64,000 bases of DNA. Origin: Anodontia alba. Taxonomy: Eukaryota > Mollusca > Bivalvia > Lucinida > Lucinidae. A program made the position numbers and the translations under genes. Under the pieces are notes generated by a model. That model saw only the letters and a program-made list of their open reading frames with translations. It ran no database searches and was not told where the DNA came from. The stretch covers positions 598,501-662,500 of the forward strand of contig OZ024825.1 in assembly GCA_964016985.1 (NCBI GenBank), in the 5' to 3' direction. Below, in pieces: positions 21,601-29,799 of the stretch; the first letter of the stretch is position 1, and every line of letters starts with the position of its first letter.

Positions 21601-23437
21601 TTTTTAATATCATTGATTTTTATGACATGTTTCTCGAGTCTGGAACTCCAATATAGAGCACTTAGTCTGGTGTTTGATGATTTTTTCCAGCCCCTATGAG
21701 GCTCTTCTTGAAAAGGTTAATATGCCCACTCTCCATGTCAGTAGAACAAGATTAACAGCAATGAAACTTTTAGCATCTTACATAAATAGCTACTGTCAAA
21801 CTACATGACCTTGTACATTGTAACTTACAAAAACTCTTTGTGTTTCAGATATGACAACCTGGTAGAAGTGCCGAGGGTGCGCACTACAAATTTTGGTAAA
21901 TCTATATTTCTCTACGAAGCTGTCATGGTGTGGAATAGCCTTCCAAACCAATTGCATAAGGTAAAGACTTAGATGAGTTCCAAAGGCTGGTCCACACTTG
22001 GAGTGGCTCCTTGTGCAAATGTCAAGTAAATATTTAGTTCTGTGTGCAAATTGAATTAACAGCTTATTTTATTTTGTTTTTGGTGCCTGGCAGAGGGAAG
22101 ACCCTTTGATCCGACCTGCCAAGTACTTTGGGGTGACCATCAGCATCATAGCACTTCGTATGAAAATGACACATATCCTAAAGAATCTCCTGTAAAGGCT
22201 AATATTATTGAGGTAACTTTGAAGAGGGGTGGTTTATTTATAAAGGCATGTTGGAAACAAAGCAGGCAATGCGTGTGTCTTAATATTTCTTGAACAATTC
22301 TCCTTTCACTTGTGTTTTCACTCCTTGGCTTCAAATTTGGCTCGCCATATAGGACACATACATGCCATACCTCACACTGTGAGACAAAATCTCACAGAAT
22401 TTTGGCCCTTCTGGACCCCGTTTCCCACAAGATTTTTAAATCTCACAGAATTTTCATACCATTTAATAAGCTATTTTTTGAAGGACTGGAAATAAATCAC
22501 ACATTAGCATGGCTATCCCAAGCTTGATTCATTAAAATAATGGCTTTCAACTTACTTATGTAAGCTTGAAAGTGATTTTCACAAAAATCTCACAGAATTT
22601 CATCAAATCTCCCCTAAAAATTTGCGAAATCTCACAGATTTCTGTCATAAGCTAATGGCATGTATGAGGACAGTCGATTTGGGCCATTTTAACATGCATT
22701 TCTGTAATTTGTATAGTTCTTAAACCATGTGTGTTGACAAAACAGCCTTAGGCTAATGTTGTACTGTTGTAAATTTGGAAGTCAACTGTAAATAGTTTTA
22801 TTACATCTTGTAAACTTCCTACATATCACTGATGGGGCATAAAGTAAACTTAGGAGGGAAAAGTGAGGACTCGAACCAATCCAGGCTGACAGTCCCGCCA
22901 ATCACTACACTCCTCTTAACTTTTAAAGTGCAAGGCATCAACTACACATACTATCAGATTCTAGCCTTTACCCCCCACTCAGCCGTTTACCTCATTACCA
23001 TTAAAGTAAACTAAGGAGGAAAAAGTACACCCAGTGTAGGACTCTAACCAGCTGTCCCCTGCTTGCAAGTCAGGTGTGCTCTACCAAGTGAGCTAACCAG
23101 GCCGACAGTCCCGCCAATAACCACAGGCATAAAACATTGAATAGGTCACAGGATTAGGGATTCCAAGGTTTCCAGGCTCAAAAGCAGTTTACCCTGCCCT
23201 TTTAAAAATAAGTCCTCTAAGTCCACAGGGAACTGTTGCGATTTTACGCTTACAAACCGAGTCCGAACACTAGTTCAGTCTGAATTTTAACCGACTAGTT
23301 AAAAATCCTTGGACATGCAAACTACCCCATACTTCGTATACAAAGATTGGCTGTCAGGAGAAAGTAGTAAATTAAGAACTAACTTCTTCGTCTGAGTCAA
23401 GGCTCTCTGTATCACTAACATTGCCGAAATCGACCAT
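11032..23437 (-). CDS. EBNA1BP2: EBNA1BP2 (EBP2 ribosome biogenesis factor), exons 1-5 of a partial gene
   Basis: EBP2 is a nucleolar protein needed for pre-rRNA processing and 60S subunit assembly. Five minus-strand coding exons (23437-23384, 18317-18234, 14293-14130, 12246-12123, 11121-11032) join in frame to 172 codons, all with GT donors and AG acceptors. Family landmarks appear in order: an acidic serine-rich start, 'LQLAFSRGELKGGLHV', 'GLKQKLEEFKQNLDWIERMD', 'FYRQAQATV', 'TKRPEDYFAEMAKTDDHM', and 'EKARKLRDLRKYGKK'. These follow my memory of human EBP2 (about 306 aa) up to its central conserved block. The basic C-terminal third is missing. I searched 1-11031 by eye and found no further exon, so it probably lies outside the window. 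Alternatively, the locus could be broken by the elements at 1-11 kb. No frame damage is seen in the five exons. Confidence 0.93.
11395..11467. repeat. Short tandem repeat, three units of about 31 bp
   Basis: Three copies of 'agatcatgcatag' are each separated by 'tctaggtatatattc'. It lies inside EBP2 intron 4. Confidence 0.85.
11490..11575 (+). mobile_element. tRNA-like SINE head
   Basis: 'tggctcagtggttaaagc' resembles an A box and 'gggtttgaatccc' a B box at tRNA spacing. The folded arms are degenerate, so I do not call a functional tRNA. Confidence 0.55.
12123..12246 (-). CDS. EBNA1BP2: EBNA1BP2 coding exon 4
   Basis: It is 124 nt long, acceptor 'gatttccag', donor 'gtgagt' at 12122-12117. 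It encodes the most conserved segment, YRQAQATV through TKRPEDYFAEMAKTDDHMKK. A GGGCCC-type MITE lies 48 bp upstream of the acceptor. Confidence 0.95.
12294..12536. mobile_element. MITE, GGGCCC-ended family (complete copy, 243 bp)
   Basis: The ends are 'gggcccagttgttcaaa' and its inverse 'tttgaacaactgggccc'. The centre is a long palindrome: 'gctgaaaaaatgttagtagc', a 'ttttgcactgcaaaa' middle, then the inverse. It is non-coding and lies in EBP2 intron 3. Confidence 0.88.
12615..12835. mobile_element. MITE-like repeat family G
   Basis: It contains 'actcagtctgatcag', 'ctgatcagattgcatgaatg' and 'gtgcaggctgatcagaat', then 'cactgacgttgcagc'. The same pieces occur at 52785-52975. Confidence 0.6.
12836..12990. 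mobile_element. Hairpin element, 'actcattagaagc' family
   Basis: Alternating 'ctaatgagtgcccataac' and 'cactcattagaagcatctc' blocks with inverse 'gaggcacttctaatgagtac' form stem arms. At least eight related copies lie in the window. Confidence 0.65.
13195..13445 (-). mobile_element. SINE family A, divergent copy
   Basis: 'gggcaggcttagtcctctaa', 'tgatttcatgaccaatctcc' and a degraded tRNA head near 13380-13440 match family A in minus orientation, with many substitutions. This looks like an older insertion. Confidence 0.7.
13570..13790. mobile_element. Foldback MITE, 'aaaaggggtctactc' family
   Basis: The inner arms 'ccttctgaaaaggggtctac' and 'gtagacccctttttagaagg' enclose 'tgctcccaaggggagca'. 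This copy is nearly perfectly self-complementary. Confidence 0.8.
13801..14108 (-). mobile_element. SINE family A (complete copy with 11-bp target duplication)
   Basis: It is bounded by 'gctgtgttttt' at 13790-13800 and at 14109-14119. Read on the minus strand, the tRNA-like head lies next to EBP2 exon 3 and the tail is A-rich (the T run at 13801). Intact boxes and a perfect duplication suggest recent LINE-mediated insertion. Confidence 0.92.
14130..14293 (-). CDS. EBNA1BP2: EBNA1BP2 coding exon 3
   Basis: It is 164 nt long, acceptor 'tttatag', donor 'gtaagt' at 14129-14124. It begins SGLKQKLEEFKQNLDWIERM and ends DDFKREL with a split phenylalanine codon completed in exon 4. A family A SINE starts 10 bp past the donor hexamer. 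Confidence 0.93.
14605..14760. mobile_element. Foldback MITE, 'aaagggtctactc' family, degraded
   Basis: 'aaaaagggtctactctaaaa' faces 'gagtaaatcccttttcagaa'. It lies in EBP2 intron 2. Confidence 0.6.
14852..14972. mobile_element. Hairpin element, 'actcattagaagc' family
   Basis: 'atttttcttatttctccac' and 'tactcattagaagtg' are mirrored by 'cgcttctaatgagtac' and 'gtggaggaataagaaaaat' across a short loop. The right edge touches the MITE at 14974. Confidence 0.85.
14974..15193. mobile_element. MITE, GGGCCC-ended family (complete copy)
   Basis: 'gggcccagttgttcaaa' opens it and 'aactaactgggccc' closes it. The central 'tgagtagcttttgcactgca' stem is as in the copy at 12294. Confidence 0.88.
15590..15842 (-). 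mobile_element. tRNA-derived SINE, family D, with (ATT)n tail
   Basis: On the minus strand, 'tggtgcagtggtaatagg' (A box) and 'gggttcgatcccc' (B box) head the element. A conserved 'cttgagcaagaaactttatc' core follows, and an ATT repeat (15592-15617) ends it. Confidence 0.8.
15975..16206. mobile_element. MITE, GGGCCC-ended family (diverged copy)
   Basis: The left end is changed to 'aagcccagttgatcaaaac' and the right end 'aaaaactgggccc' is kept. The 'gagtagcaaaagctactc' palindrome is shorter than in sister copies. Confidence 0.8.
16262..16402. mobile_element. Double hairpin of the 'actcattagaagc' family
   Basis: 'gtaggtactcattggaagtg' pairs with both 'ctcttctaataagtac' and the later 'aattctaatgagtacccac', giving two nested stems. 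Confidence 0.65.
16410..18185. mobile_element. Non-autonomous element with tandem 'gggacataactc' units
   Basis: It begins near 'tgccctaggggcaacaactg' and ends near 'gctcatatgagccgtttggc'. Units of about 130 bp carry 'gggacataact', 'aagtttcaa' and 'ttgctgaaaagattccatta'. This is the same architecture as 1745-3530. The right edge is 49 bp from EBP2 exon 2. Confidence 0.6.
18234..18317 (-). CDS. EBNA1BP2: EBNA1BP2 coding exon 2
   Basis: It has 28 codons, LQLAFSRGELKGGLHV through PKQIINNV. The acceptor is 'ataattgcag' and the donor 'gtaagaaatc', both phase 0. An alternative AG six bases further in would drop two residues. It matches the family's AFSRG-LKPGLNV block. Confidence 0.92.
18620..19030. 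repeat. Three tandem units of about 135 bp
   Basis: Each unit has 'aacaatatatatggttt' or a near match, 'ggggttctgaa', 'agatattaagcctta' and 'ggggacccctga'. It lies in EBP2 intron 1. The flanks 18320-18620 and 19030-19730 hold nothing I can name. Confidence 0.8.
19735..19870 (-). mobile_element. SINE family A, truncated divergent copy
   Basis: 'gaatcagcagaagggggaga', 'ggatcaatctccacaatag' and a decayed tRNA-like head on the minus strand mark it. Confidence 0.6.
19988..20298 (-). mobile_element. SINE family A (copy 4)
   Basis: It runs from 'tgaggttttacggcccagtc' to 'gagccaccaaggctggctc' in minus orientation. A short 'actgttt' occurs on both sides and may be a target duplication. The A-box area has a small internal repeat ('actgagccaactgagcc'). 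Confidence 0.85.
20699..21140 (+). mobile_element. SINE family A interrupted by a nested SINE
   Basis: The head 'ggtggcccagttgtcggac' to 'aggttcgacccccacc' runs to 'tctttcttggag'. The body resumes at 21082 with 'atttgatcatgaaatatttt'. The 288 bases between are a different element flanked by a duplicated 11-mer. Confidence 0.88.
20783..21070 (+). mobile_element. SINE family C nested in SINE family A
   Basis: It is flanked by 'ctttcttggag' at 20772-20782 and 21071-21081. It begins 'ttgattgattgtgttggggt', has the module 'gtcaacccttgagggtcat', then a GA-rich stretch and 'cccctctacccttaccc'. A shorter copy lies at 54733-54936. Confidence 0.9.
21848..22035 (+). pseudogene. C-terminal fragment of a non-LTR retrotransposon
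   Basis: The translation gives 'NLVEVPRVRTTNFGKS', then 'AVMVWNSLPNQLHK', and after a one-base shift 'LDEFQRLVHTWSGSLCKCQ'. This 'R-N-L-PR-RT...WN-LP...F' pattern is the usual tail of CR1/jockey-type polyproteins. No RT is left. The fragment lies in EBP2 intron 1; 22035-22830 holds nothing else I recognise. Confidence 0.75.
22835..23115 (-). mobile_element. tRNA-derived SINE, family B (two heads)
   Basis: Minus-strand 'ggttagctcacttggtagag' with 'cacctgacttgcaagcag' resembles a tRNA A box and anticodon region. A degraded second unit precedes it. Both units carry 'actttttcctcctt' or similar after the head, as at 46370 and 46615. Confidence 0.75.
23384..23437 (-). CDS. EBNA1BP2: EBNA1BP2 coding exon 1
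   Basis: It has 18 codons starting at ATG 23437-23435, with a serine and acidic stretch ending in DSDEE as in other EBP2 N-termini. The donor is gttagt at 23383-23378, and the intron is phase 0. I chose this ATG because the next exon continues the conserved EELQ-AFSRG block directly. Confidence 0.85.
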
Positions 23438-23629
23438 TTTCTCCTTTCCACGTGAATGTTTACAAAATAAACTGCGTTTGAGTCGCCTCCCTTTATTTGG
23501 GTTAAAATCCATCAACAATCTGCGAAGAACTAGCCACACGGGATTCGTGCAAACCAGCGGTAAATGGAGTGTGTAACCCGAACCTCTTCCCCTACAGAAT
23601 ACACTCTGTCCGACACACTTGACTGTTAT

Positions 23630-23764
23630 AGCTCGGGTGGTTTGCAATTTTAGAAAAAGACAAAAAATCGGTTATATGCAGAAGGGAAAAACAAAGAGAG
23701 AGAGGGAGAAAGAGAGAGAATCAGAATATTTTACTGGTGATACATCATTAGATATTAATTCACC

Positions 23765-23809
<45 letters not shown>

Positions 23810-23812
23810 AAT
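23630..23812. repeat. Direct repeat copy 1 with (AG)n, upstream of EBP2
   Basis: The sequence from 'agctcgggtggtttgcaatt' to 'agatattaattcaccagaga' recurs at 24485-24650 with one noted substitution in the non-microsatellite part. An AG run covers about 23763-23807. Copy 1 lies about 190 bp upstream of the EBP2 start codon, possibly near its promoter. Confidence 0.92.
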
Positions 23813-23814
23813 AG

Positions 23815-24440
23815 ACATGATCTTCACAGCACGACAGCTTCAAGAAAAATGCCAGGAACAGAATGTGGACCTCTACATGACCTTTGTCGACCAAAAGACT
23901 GAACCACTTCCATACAAGCTGTCTTAGAAAACTTCTAAAGATCAAGTGGCAAGACAGGATTCCAGACACAGAAGTCCTGAAAAGGGCAGGGATGCAGAGT
24001 ATACATACTCTTCTGAAATTGGCACAGTTAAGATGGACAGGCCATGTTACCAGAATGCCTGATGAACGTTTGCCAAAGAAAATCCTCTATGGAGAAGTTC
24101 AAGTAGGAAAACGCTCCCATGGTGGTCAGAAGAAGCGATACAAGGACACCCTCGAAGCCCCCCTTAAAGACTTCAACATACCAACTGAGTCATGGGAACA
24201 GATTGCACAAGATCGTACAAAGTGGCGAGGCCTCATAAAAAGGGGAGCTGGTGAATACGAAGCAAAAAGAATCGGCGAAGCCGAGCAGAAACGTGCACAG
24301 CGGAAAGCCAGAGCTAAGGCATCACCAACAGAACTTTCTTCCTCAGACCTCTCTTGTTCTATCTGCAACAAGCAGTTTAGAGCTAAGATTGGTCTCATCA
24401 GCTATCTTAGAACACACAAATAATAACACATCACACAGTT
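23815..24440 (+). pseudogene. Non-LTR retrotransposon fragment with internal deletion and C2H2 finger
   Basis: 'MIFTARQLQEKCQEQNVDL' with 'MTFVD' is the start of the RT palm. It then jumps directly to C-terminal sequence 'HFHTSCLRKLLKIKWQDRI', 'LRWTGHVTRMPDERLPK' and 'WEQIAQDRTKWR', ending with the finger 'CSICNKQFRAKIGLI' and its two histidines. Most of the polymerase domain is therefore deleted. The second part is open for 179 codons (23884-24423), but it belongs to the LINE family and not to a host zinc-finger gene. Confidence 0.87.
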
Positions 24441-24484
24441 GATTAGGATTGGTCATTGTCAGTAATGACAGACGAACAAGTAAA

Positions 24485-24615
24485 GCTCGGGTGGTTTGCG
24501 ATTTTAGAAAAAGACAAAAAATCGGTTATATGCAGAAGGGAAAAACAAAGAGAGAGAGGGAGAAAGAGAGAGAATCAGAATATTTTACTGGTGATACATC
24601 ATTAGATATTAATTC

Positions 24616-24680
<65 letters not shown>
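24485..24680. repeat. Direct repeat copy 2 with longer (AG)n
   Basis: It is nearly identical to 23630-23812. The AG run here covers about 24620-24679. The two copies bracket the LINE fragment. Confidence 0.92.
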
Positions 24681-24683
<3 letters not shown>

Positions 24684-25087
24684 TGGTAATGTTCAAGCTA
24701 CCAGGAATCGAGAAAACCTCACGAGCGCAGCACAACGAGATCCCTAGAATCTACTTGGTCTTTCTGAAAGGCATACCAGCAAAATTGAGATTAAATAAGT
24801 TTACATATGCAACCAAAATTTAGGGAGCGAGAATGCACAGCAAGGCTGATCTGAATCTTCTATCTAAAGGATCTAAAGGATGCTGCCAGCATTCCAAAAG
24901 ATGACCTTATCTCCCCAATTGCGAGCTGTAAAAATCTTTCCAATTGCGCGATGTAAAAATCTTTATACTCAACTTAATGTTCATCCCTGTAAATAGTTTT
25001 AATTCTCTATGTATAGTCCTTTTAAACTACTTTTGGCACCGAATTCATTTCTTTATAAATATTCTAACGCATAGCAAATAATCCTCA

Positions 25088-25308
25088 GTGATTAAGGGAG
25101 TGCCATTAATCTCAAAGAAGAAGAAGAAAATCACTCAGACTCCCACTACAAGAACGGTCATTTACAAGTGTTCTTCTCTGAGATTGGCCTGAATGCCTTT
25201 CCAGATTGGATTATTTCCTCCGTTGAAGGTGCAGAGGATGGTGTGGCTAGGTTTACCTCTTTTGTGAGAGCTATAGGGACTAACTTCCAATATCATGAGT
25301 CCTGGTGA
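25088..25308 (+). other. Unrecognised open frame without ATG
   Basis: A frame that is open from just after a stop near 25096 to the stop at 25306-25308 gives about 70 codons of mixed, non-repetitive composition (for example 'VFFSEIGLNAFPDW', 'SFVRAIGTNFQYHES'). It has no start codon and no obvious splice acceptor, and I do not recognise the family. It could be an old exon or a transposon remnant. 24840-25088 holds nothing else. Confidence 0.3.
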
Positions 25309-25489
25309 ATGAATATCATTGGACGTGTCACGAGAAAAAAAAATCTACGTATTGTGTCCATGCAGACTTTGTTGGTTATGCAATCAAGACTGCTCGCAGC
25401 GAGAGGTTACCGGAGACGTCCGTTGTGAGTTAACATATTTGACGACGAAACACAGAGTGATCAGCAGTGTACTCTGCCATGGAGACGGT

Positions 25490-25862
25490 AGTGGCGGGGT
25501 GTTATGGTTTCAAGTTGGACATCCGAGTGTCTGTCCGTCCGAACGTCCGTCCGTATTTCGTTTCCGGATGATAACTCGAGTAAACATCAATGGACTTTCA
25601 CCAAATTTGGTTTGTGCATTGATATTGTGGAGATCTGGTTTGGGATTGCTGATGGGCAAATTTCGTCAAATTTTGACGGATCTGCCCAAGACACACCCAT
25701 ATTTTCGTTTCCGGGCGATAACTTGAGTACCTGTCAAGGGATTTTAACCAAACTTGGTACATGCATTGATATGAAGGAGATCTGGTTTGGGATTGCTAAT
25801 GGGCTAATTTCGCCAGTGTTTGACAGAGTTATCTGCCCGCGACACGATAATGGCGGGGTATG
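25490..25862. mobile_element. Tandem-core element fragment with (CCGT)n tract
   Basis: 'gtctgtccgtccgaacgtcc' is followed by two units sharing 'ttcgtttccg', 'gataact', 'tgcattgatat' and 'gagatctggtttgggattgct'. 'ggcggggtgttatg' at the left and 'ggcggggtatgat' at the right mark matching ends. 25862-26820 holds no assignable feature. Confidence 0.6.
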
Positions 25863-26823
25863 ATATTGAACGTTTTTATTTTTTTTAAGTACATTAACAA
25901 ACCCACGAATATATGAAGTGTAACCAATTTATTTGATATTTTAATGTTTCTGTTATTATTTATCATCGCCATTTTTTTCCCATTTTCCCGCTGGTATGAA
26001 GAAGCATATATTTCATAAATTTGTTAATGTATTGATTTTCTTTTATGTTTCTTTTTTCTTTCTTTCTTTTCTTTTCTCTTTTTTATCTCTTATTCTATGT
26101 ATATATAAGCAGTTTAAAAGTTACATGACAAATGACAATAAATATCGCAGTGCATAAGGTACGTATGACCCACTACACACACAGCAAAACCACAACGTCG
26201 TTTAGACTTCTTCACGACGTCATGACGTCACACCGAGTCAAAACGATGTTACTAGGACGTGGTGTGTTTAAATGATAGATAATTTAGCTGCACTCTCAGA
26301 ACTTTTGCCCTCTAGGCATGTGCCAACAATAAAAATCAAGATTTACCTGCACGTTTGTCCAGTCCGATCAGGCTTTTCGCTGTCTGCTTACATAACCGTT
26401 GGTTACTGTAAAATATATCCGTAAGGAACCAGGGCCCAGATCAATTATCATTTAAAAGCAGTGACTAAAATAAGTATAAACACAGCCTGGTTAAGATATT
26501 CAAACACCACTTGTAGAATCATTCATACTATAGACTGATACAGTTATGCTTATATTTTTAGAGAATACTGTATTTACCCTAAATATTCGGACACATGACC
26601 TTACAATCCAGTTAAAAAGTCCATTTACTACCTGTCTAAAACACTGCCGATGAGTGTCATAATCAGACGCCGCTTTCTGTGGCATCTGATCTGGGTTTTA
26701 ACGCAGGACTGGCTGACACAATATTTCGAATAAATACGGTATTTTAAGGGATGCTAAAAGCTGATTGGACTGTGAAGACGCGGTCTTGCTGCTCTAATTT
26801 ACAAACATATATTGTAAATACAA

Positions 26824-26825
26824 TG

Positions 26826-26855
<30 letters not shown>
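26824..26855. repeat. (AAT)n microsatellite
   Basis: Uninterrupted 'aataataat' units lie just left of the Penelope-like element remnant. Confidence 0.9.
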
Positions 26856-26859
<4 letters not shown>

Positions 26860-26885
26860 TAAAATACAAATTTGAAAGGTTGATA

Positions 26886-29260
26886 AAAATAGAAAGGAAG
26901 GCAATGATCAGGAATCGATACAATTATTCCACACCTCCCATCAGAGACATCAAAGGGAAAGAAACACAAACACGAAATAACTGGACCCTAATGGAAACAT
27001 CACTAGCAGAAAGCCAAACGGACAGTTATTTTCCCACAAAGTGGCCACTTTGGTTATCCAAAACAAAAAGGTGTAAGCGACACACACACATTCAAAGACG
27101 AACTATAACAAAAATAAGCCATGACAGAAGAACCGCCTTGGAACGGTCAGTGAAAAGTATTTCACTTGGGGTGGGGAGAGGCGGGGGGGGGGGAGGGCTG
27201 GGGGTGCGGGGGGGGGGGGGGGGCGGGGCTTAAATTGATTTTACGTGGCCACAATCCTCGCCCTTACTTCTGCCGCGGTTTAGACACATAATTTGTTCAG
27301 TCCGCATGAAGGCTTCCTAACTCATCAGTGCTACATCTCCGAGAACACAAAAAATCAACAAATTACAGAGATGAAACAACGATGAGGACTCGACAGCACG
27401 AAACAACTGAAACACTAGAGCAAAAGAAAACCAACAGTAAGACTCCGGTTGGCCCGACCAAAGATAGAGCATCAAGTACCAACCAACATTACCCAAAATT
27501 AAATTTCAAGTAAGCCTTTACGCTGGAACCATCATAGAATCTGAGGCCTAACCCGCCGGCGTGCAATTAAAGAGGGAAGCAAAGTTATTAACCGTGATTG
27601 GGTTAACAACCATGCATGCAGTCTTTCGTATAACAGTTATGTTGTACCCAATCTTTTTATGTCGAAGAATGATTTTACAAAATTGGGTACTGAAGTCATT
27701 GCAAGCATATATTTTTCTGAATTTGTATACTAAGTCATCATAAAATTCAGGTTCCGATAGGCCTTGTTGCAGAAGAGATTTAAGTCCAACACTGAATTTA
27801 GAAACTAAATTGGAATGATGTCTATAAAACTAAGAAAAGGCTTTACGTAGTTTATGTTACTGATAACCCTGATTAAAAAGTTTAGCAGTTAGCAATTTAT
27901 TACGAGTGTTGAAGTCAGTTACATGACTTATATGAGTAGACACTCTGGCAAATCGAATTAATTGTGAAATATAAACACCGTAGGATGCCACACGAGGAAC
28001 ATCATCAACCAAGAAAGGAAAATTTACAATCTCAAAATCAAAATCATCGCGTTTATCATAAATTTTGCGGGAAACAAACCCATCTACAATAGATAAATGT
28101 AAATCCAAAAACGCGGCTTCGGTATCAGAAGAATTAGCTTTATTTAACTGAAGTTGGGAGGGGGTGGGGGCGGGGGGAGGGGGGGGGAGGGGGTAAATCT
28201 GACTGATTAAACCGTCGAAGTAGGTATTGTCAATATTCAATAAAACATCCAAATATCTTGAAGCTGAGCTAAAAGCTTCAATGATTTCAGATTGGTTTTC
28301 AACGGAAAGGGGCATCATGAAGTCTCTTTCATAACAAAACAAGAACAAATCAGCCACAAGGGGTGCTCAATTCGTACCCATCGGAATACCCACAATTTGT
28401 CTAATAAACTTAGTACCAAATCTTATATAAATATTGTCAAGTAGAAAGGTGAGAGCTTCACACACTTTCTGACATGTCCATAATGTGTAATTTTTATGCA
28501 CTTCAGAAGTGAAAAAAAAAACATTTCTTACATTACTTGCAAGGGAATCTTCTCTATGAAATGTCCATTCAGTTAAATCATTTAGTTTTTCTTTTATAAG
28601 ATTATGAAGGAGTGTAGTGTAAAGCGTGGAAAAATCATAAGTAGACAGACTAAAAGCACGAAATTGTCAGGATTTCAATTTATTTAAAACCTCATTCGAA
28701 TTTTCATAGACCAAAGCAGATTTCTCCCTGATCTTTCAAAAGCTTTGTCACAGTATTTAATTTCATGTTTTTTTGATGGCAGTAAGACATAAAGTTAATA
28801 ATTTAGAAAGTTCAGTGGTGGTACAAGAGTTTGAATTTGCAATAAACCGTGCTTTGTAAGGTCTTTTATGTTTAGGTAACCAGTATAACGTAGGAAGCTT
28901 GTCTTGGCCTTCAGTAACACATACAGCAAACTTGGTGGCGGAATAACAGATATGGTCATTAACTGCAGACCTCTCTTCAGCCAAAGGTTGTAGTTCATAG
29001 GCCTTAGTACCACCAGGCTCTTGCTGAAGAGTGTTAACATAGTGGAGCCGTCAAACAACGACAACATTGTTAGCGGCCTTGTCTGCCGGAACCAAAACAT
29101 ACTTCTTATGAAATTCTTGAATACCTAGTTTAAGGTGACGTAAAGATGTCTTCGGTTTAGGAGGTAATAAGTTAGTATTTTCAGAATAGAAAGAAATGCA
29201 TTTGTTCACTAGTTTCAAAATGCTAAGTTTCCATTCTTTTAGGGTTTTTCGTATTCCTCT
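26886..29260 (-). mobile_element. Penelope-like retroelement, minus-strand copy (RT part and 3' region)
   Basis: From right to left it reads the pre-RT region, reverse transcriptase, C-terminal region and a 3' untranslated stretch ending near 26886. The 3' stretch (26886-27520) is repeated at 34447-35000. The short motif 'accgttccaaggcggtt' on the minus strand near 27147 also occurs, slightly changed, in the 3' region of the plus copy (31390-31406). A G-rich block interrupts it at 27180-27225. The GIY-YIG part is absent from this copy. Confidence 0.75.
27545..29260 (-). pseudogene. Penelope-like reverse transcriptase, broken, YLDV in place of YLDD
   Basis: Blocks seen on the minus strand are 'YVLVPADKAANNVVVV', 'KLPTLYWLPKHKRPYKARF', 'ADLFLFCYERDFM', 'SRYLDVLLNIDN', 'FLDLHLSIVDGFVSRKIYD', 'YGVYISQLIRFARV' and, near the end, 'RKTACMVVNPITVNNFASL'. 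They are spread over several frames with stops. The polymerase box YLDD has become YLDV (changed codon 28246-28244), removing a catalytic aspartate. A G-rich insertion at about 28150-28195 lies inside the coding region. The longest intact piece is 28357-27857. The copy is certainly inactive. Confidence 0.85.
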
Positions 29261-29799
29261 TCCTCATGATTCTAATTTATACCTCATTGAAGGTTAGATA
29301 TTTACCGGTATTTGTATCCCGTTTATAACAATTTCTTACTTTACGTTTCTTTGGACTTGTATTAGACTTAGTTATGTATTGTCGGTTGTTGCTATACTCT
29401 GTATGCATCGGTCCTACCGCCTGTTTGCATCGCTACTTATGCCTGTAATAGCAGGTACGAATACTGCTTTTTATCTAATGGTATTACTTCCTATACAACT
29501 ATATGAGTATCACTAACAGATTAAAAATTACTATTTCTCCTATTAGGTTACATTCTGCTTCTTCTTTACAGATTCCCCGTTCTACTGCTAGATTTAACTC
29601 TCTGTTAACTACTGTTAACGTTTCACATTTGAAACATCACTCTGTATCATCGATAAATTTATATGGCGCTTCCAATTATAATATTTTCAGTAATCACCTT
29701 AGAATTAGACTGGGAAGGGCTGCGGTTTGTGATTGTGGCACTTCCTGGACTTTTCTCTTACCTTTTTCCTCCAATTAAATCTCCTATACTTCTAAAATA

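Noticed and set aside
23884..24423. 179-codon frame with a C2H2 zinc finger as a host transcription factor.
   Set aside because: The preceding blocks are characteristic of a LINE C-terminus; the single finger belongs to the retrotransposon.
26751..27233. 160-codon plus-strand frame, also present at 34464-34733.
   Set aside because: It is antisense to the Penelope-like 3' region and ends in a glycine run from a G-rich tract. Conservation between copies only reflects duplication.
27300..27360. Minus-strand 'cactgatgag' resembling a hammerhead ribozyme core in the Penelope-like 3' region (also near 34810).
   Set aside because: The required GAAA element and a proper stem II do not follow; the sequence continues 'ggactgaac'. 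The plus copy near 31270 lacks even the CTGATGA core.
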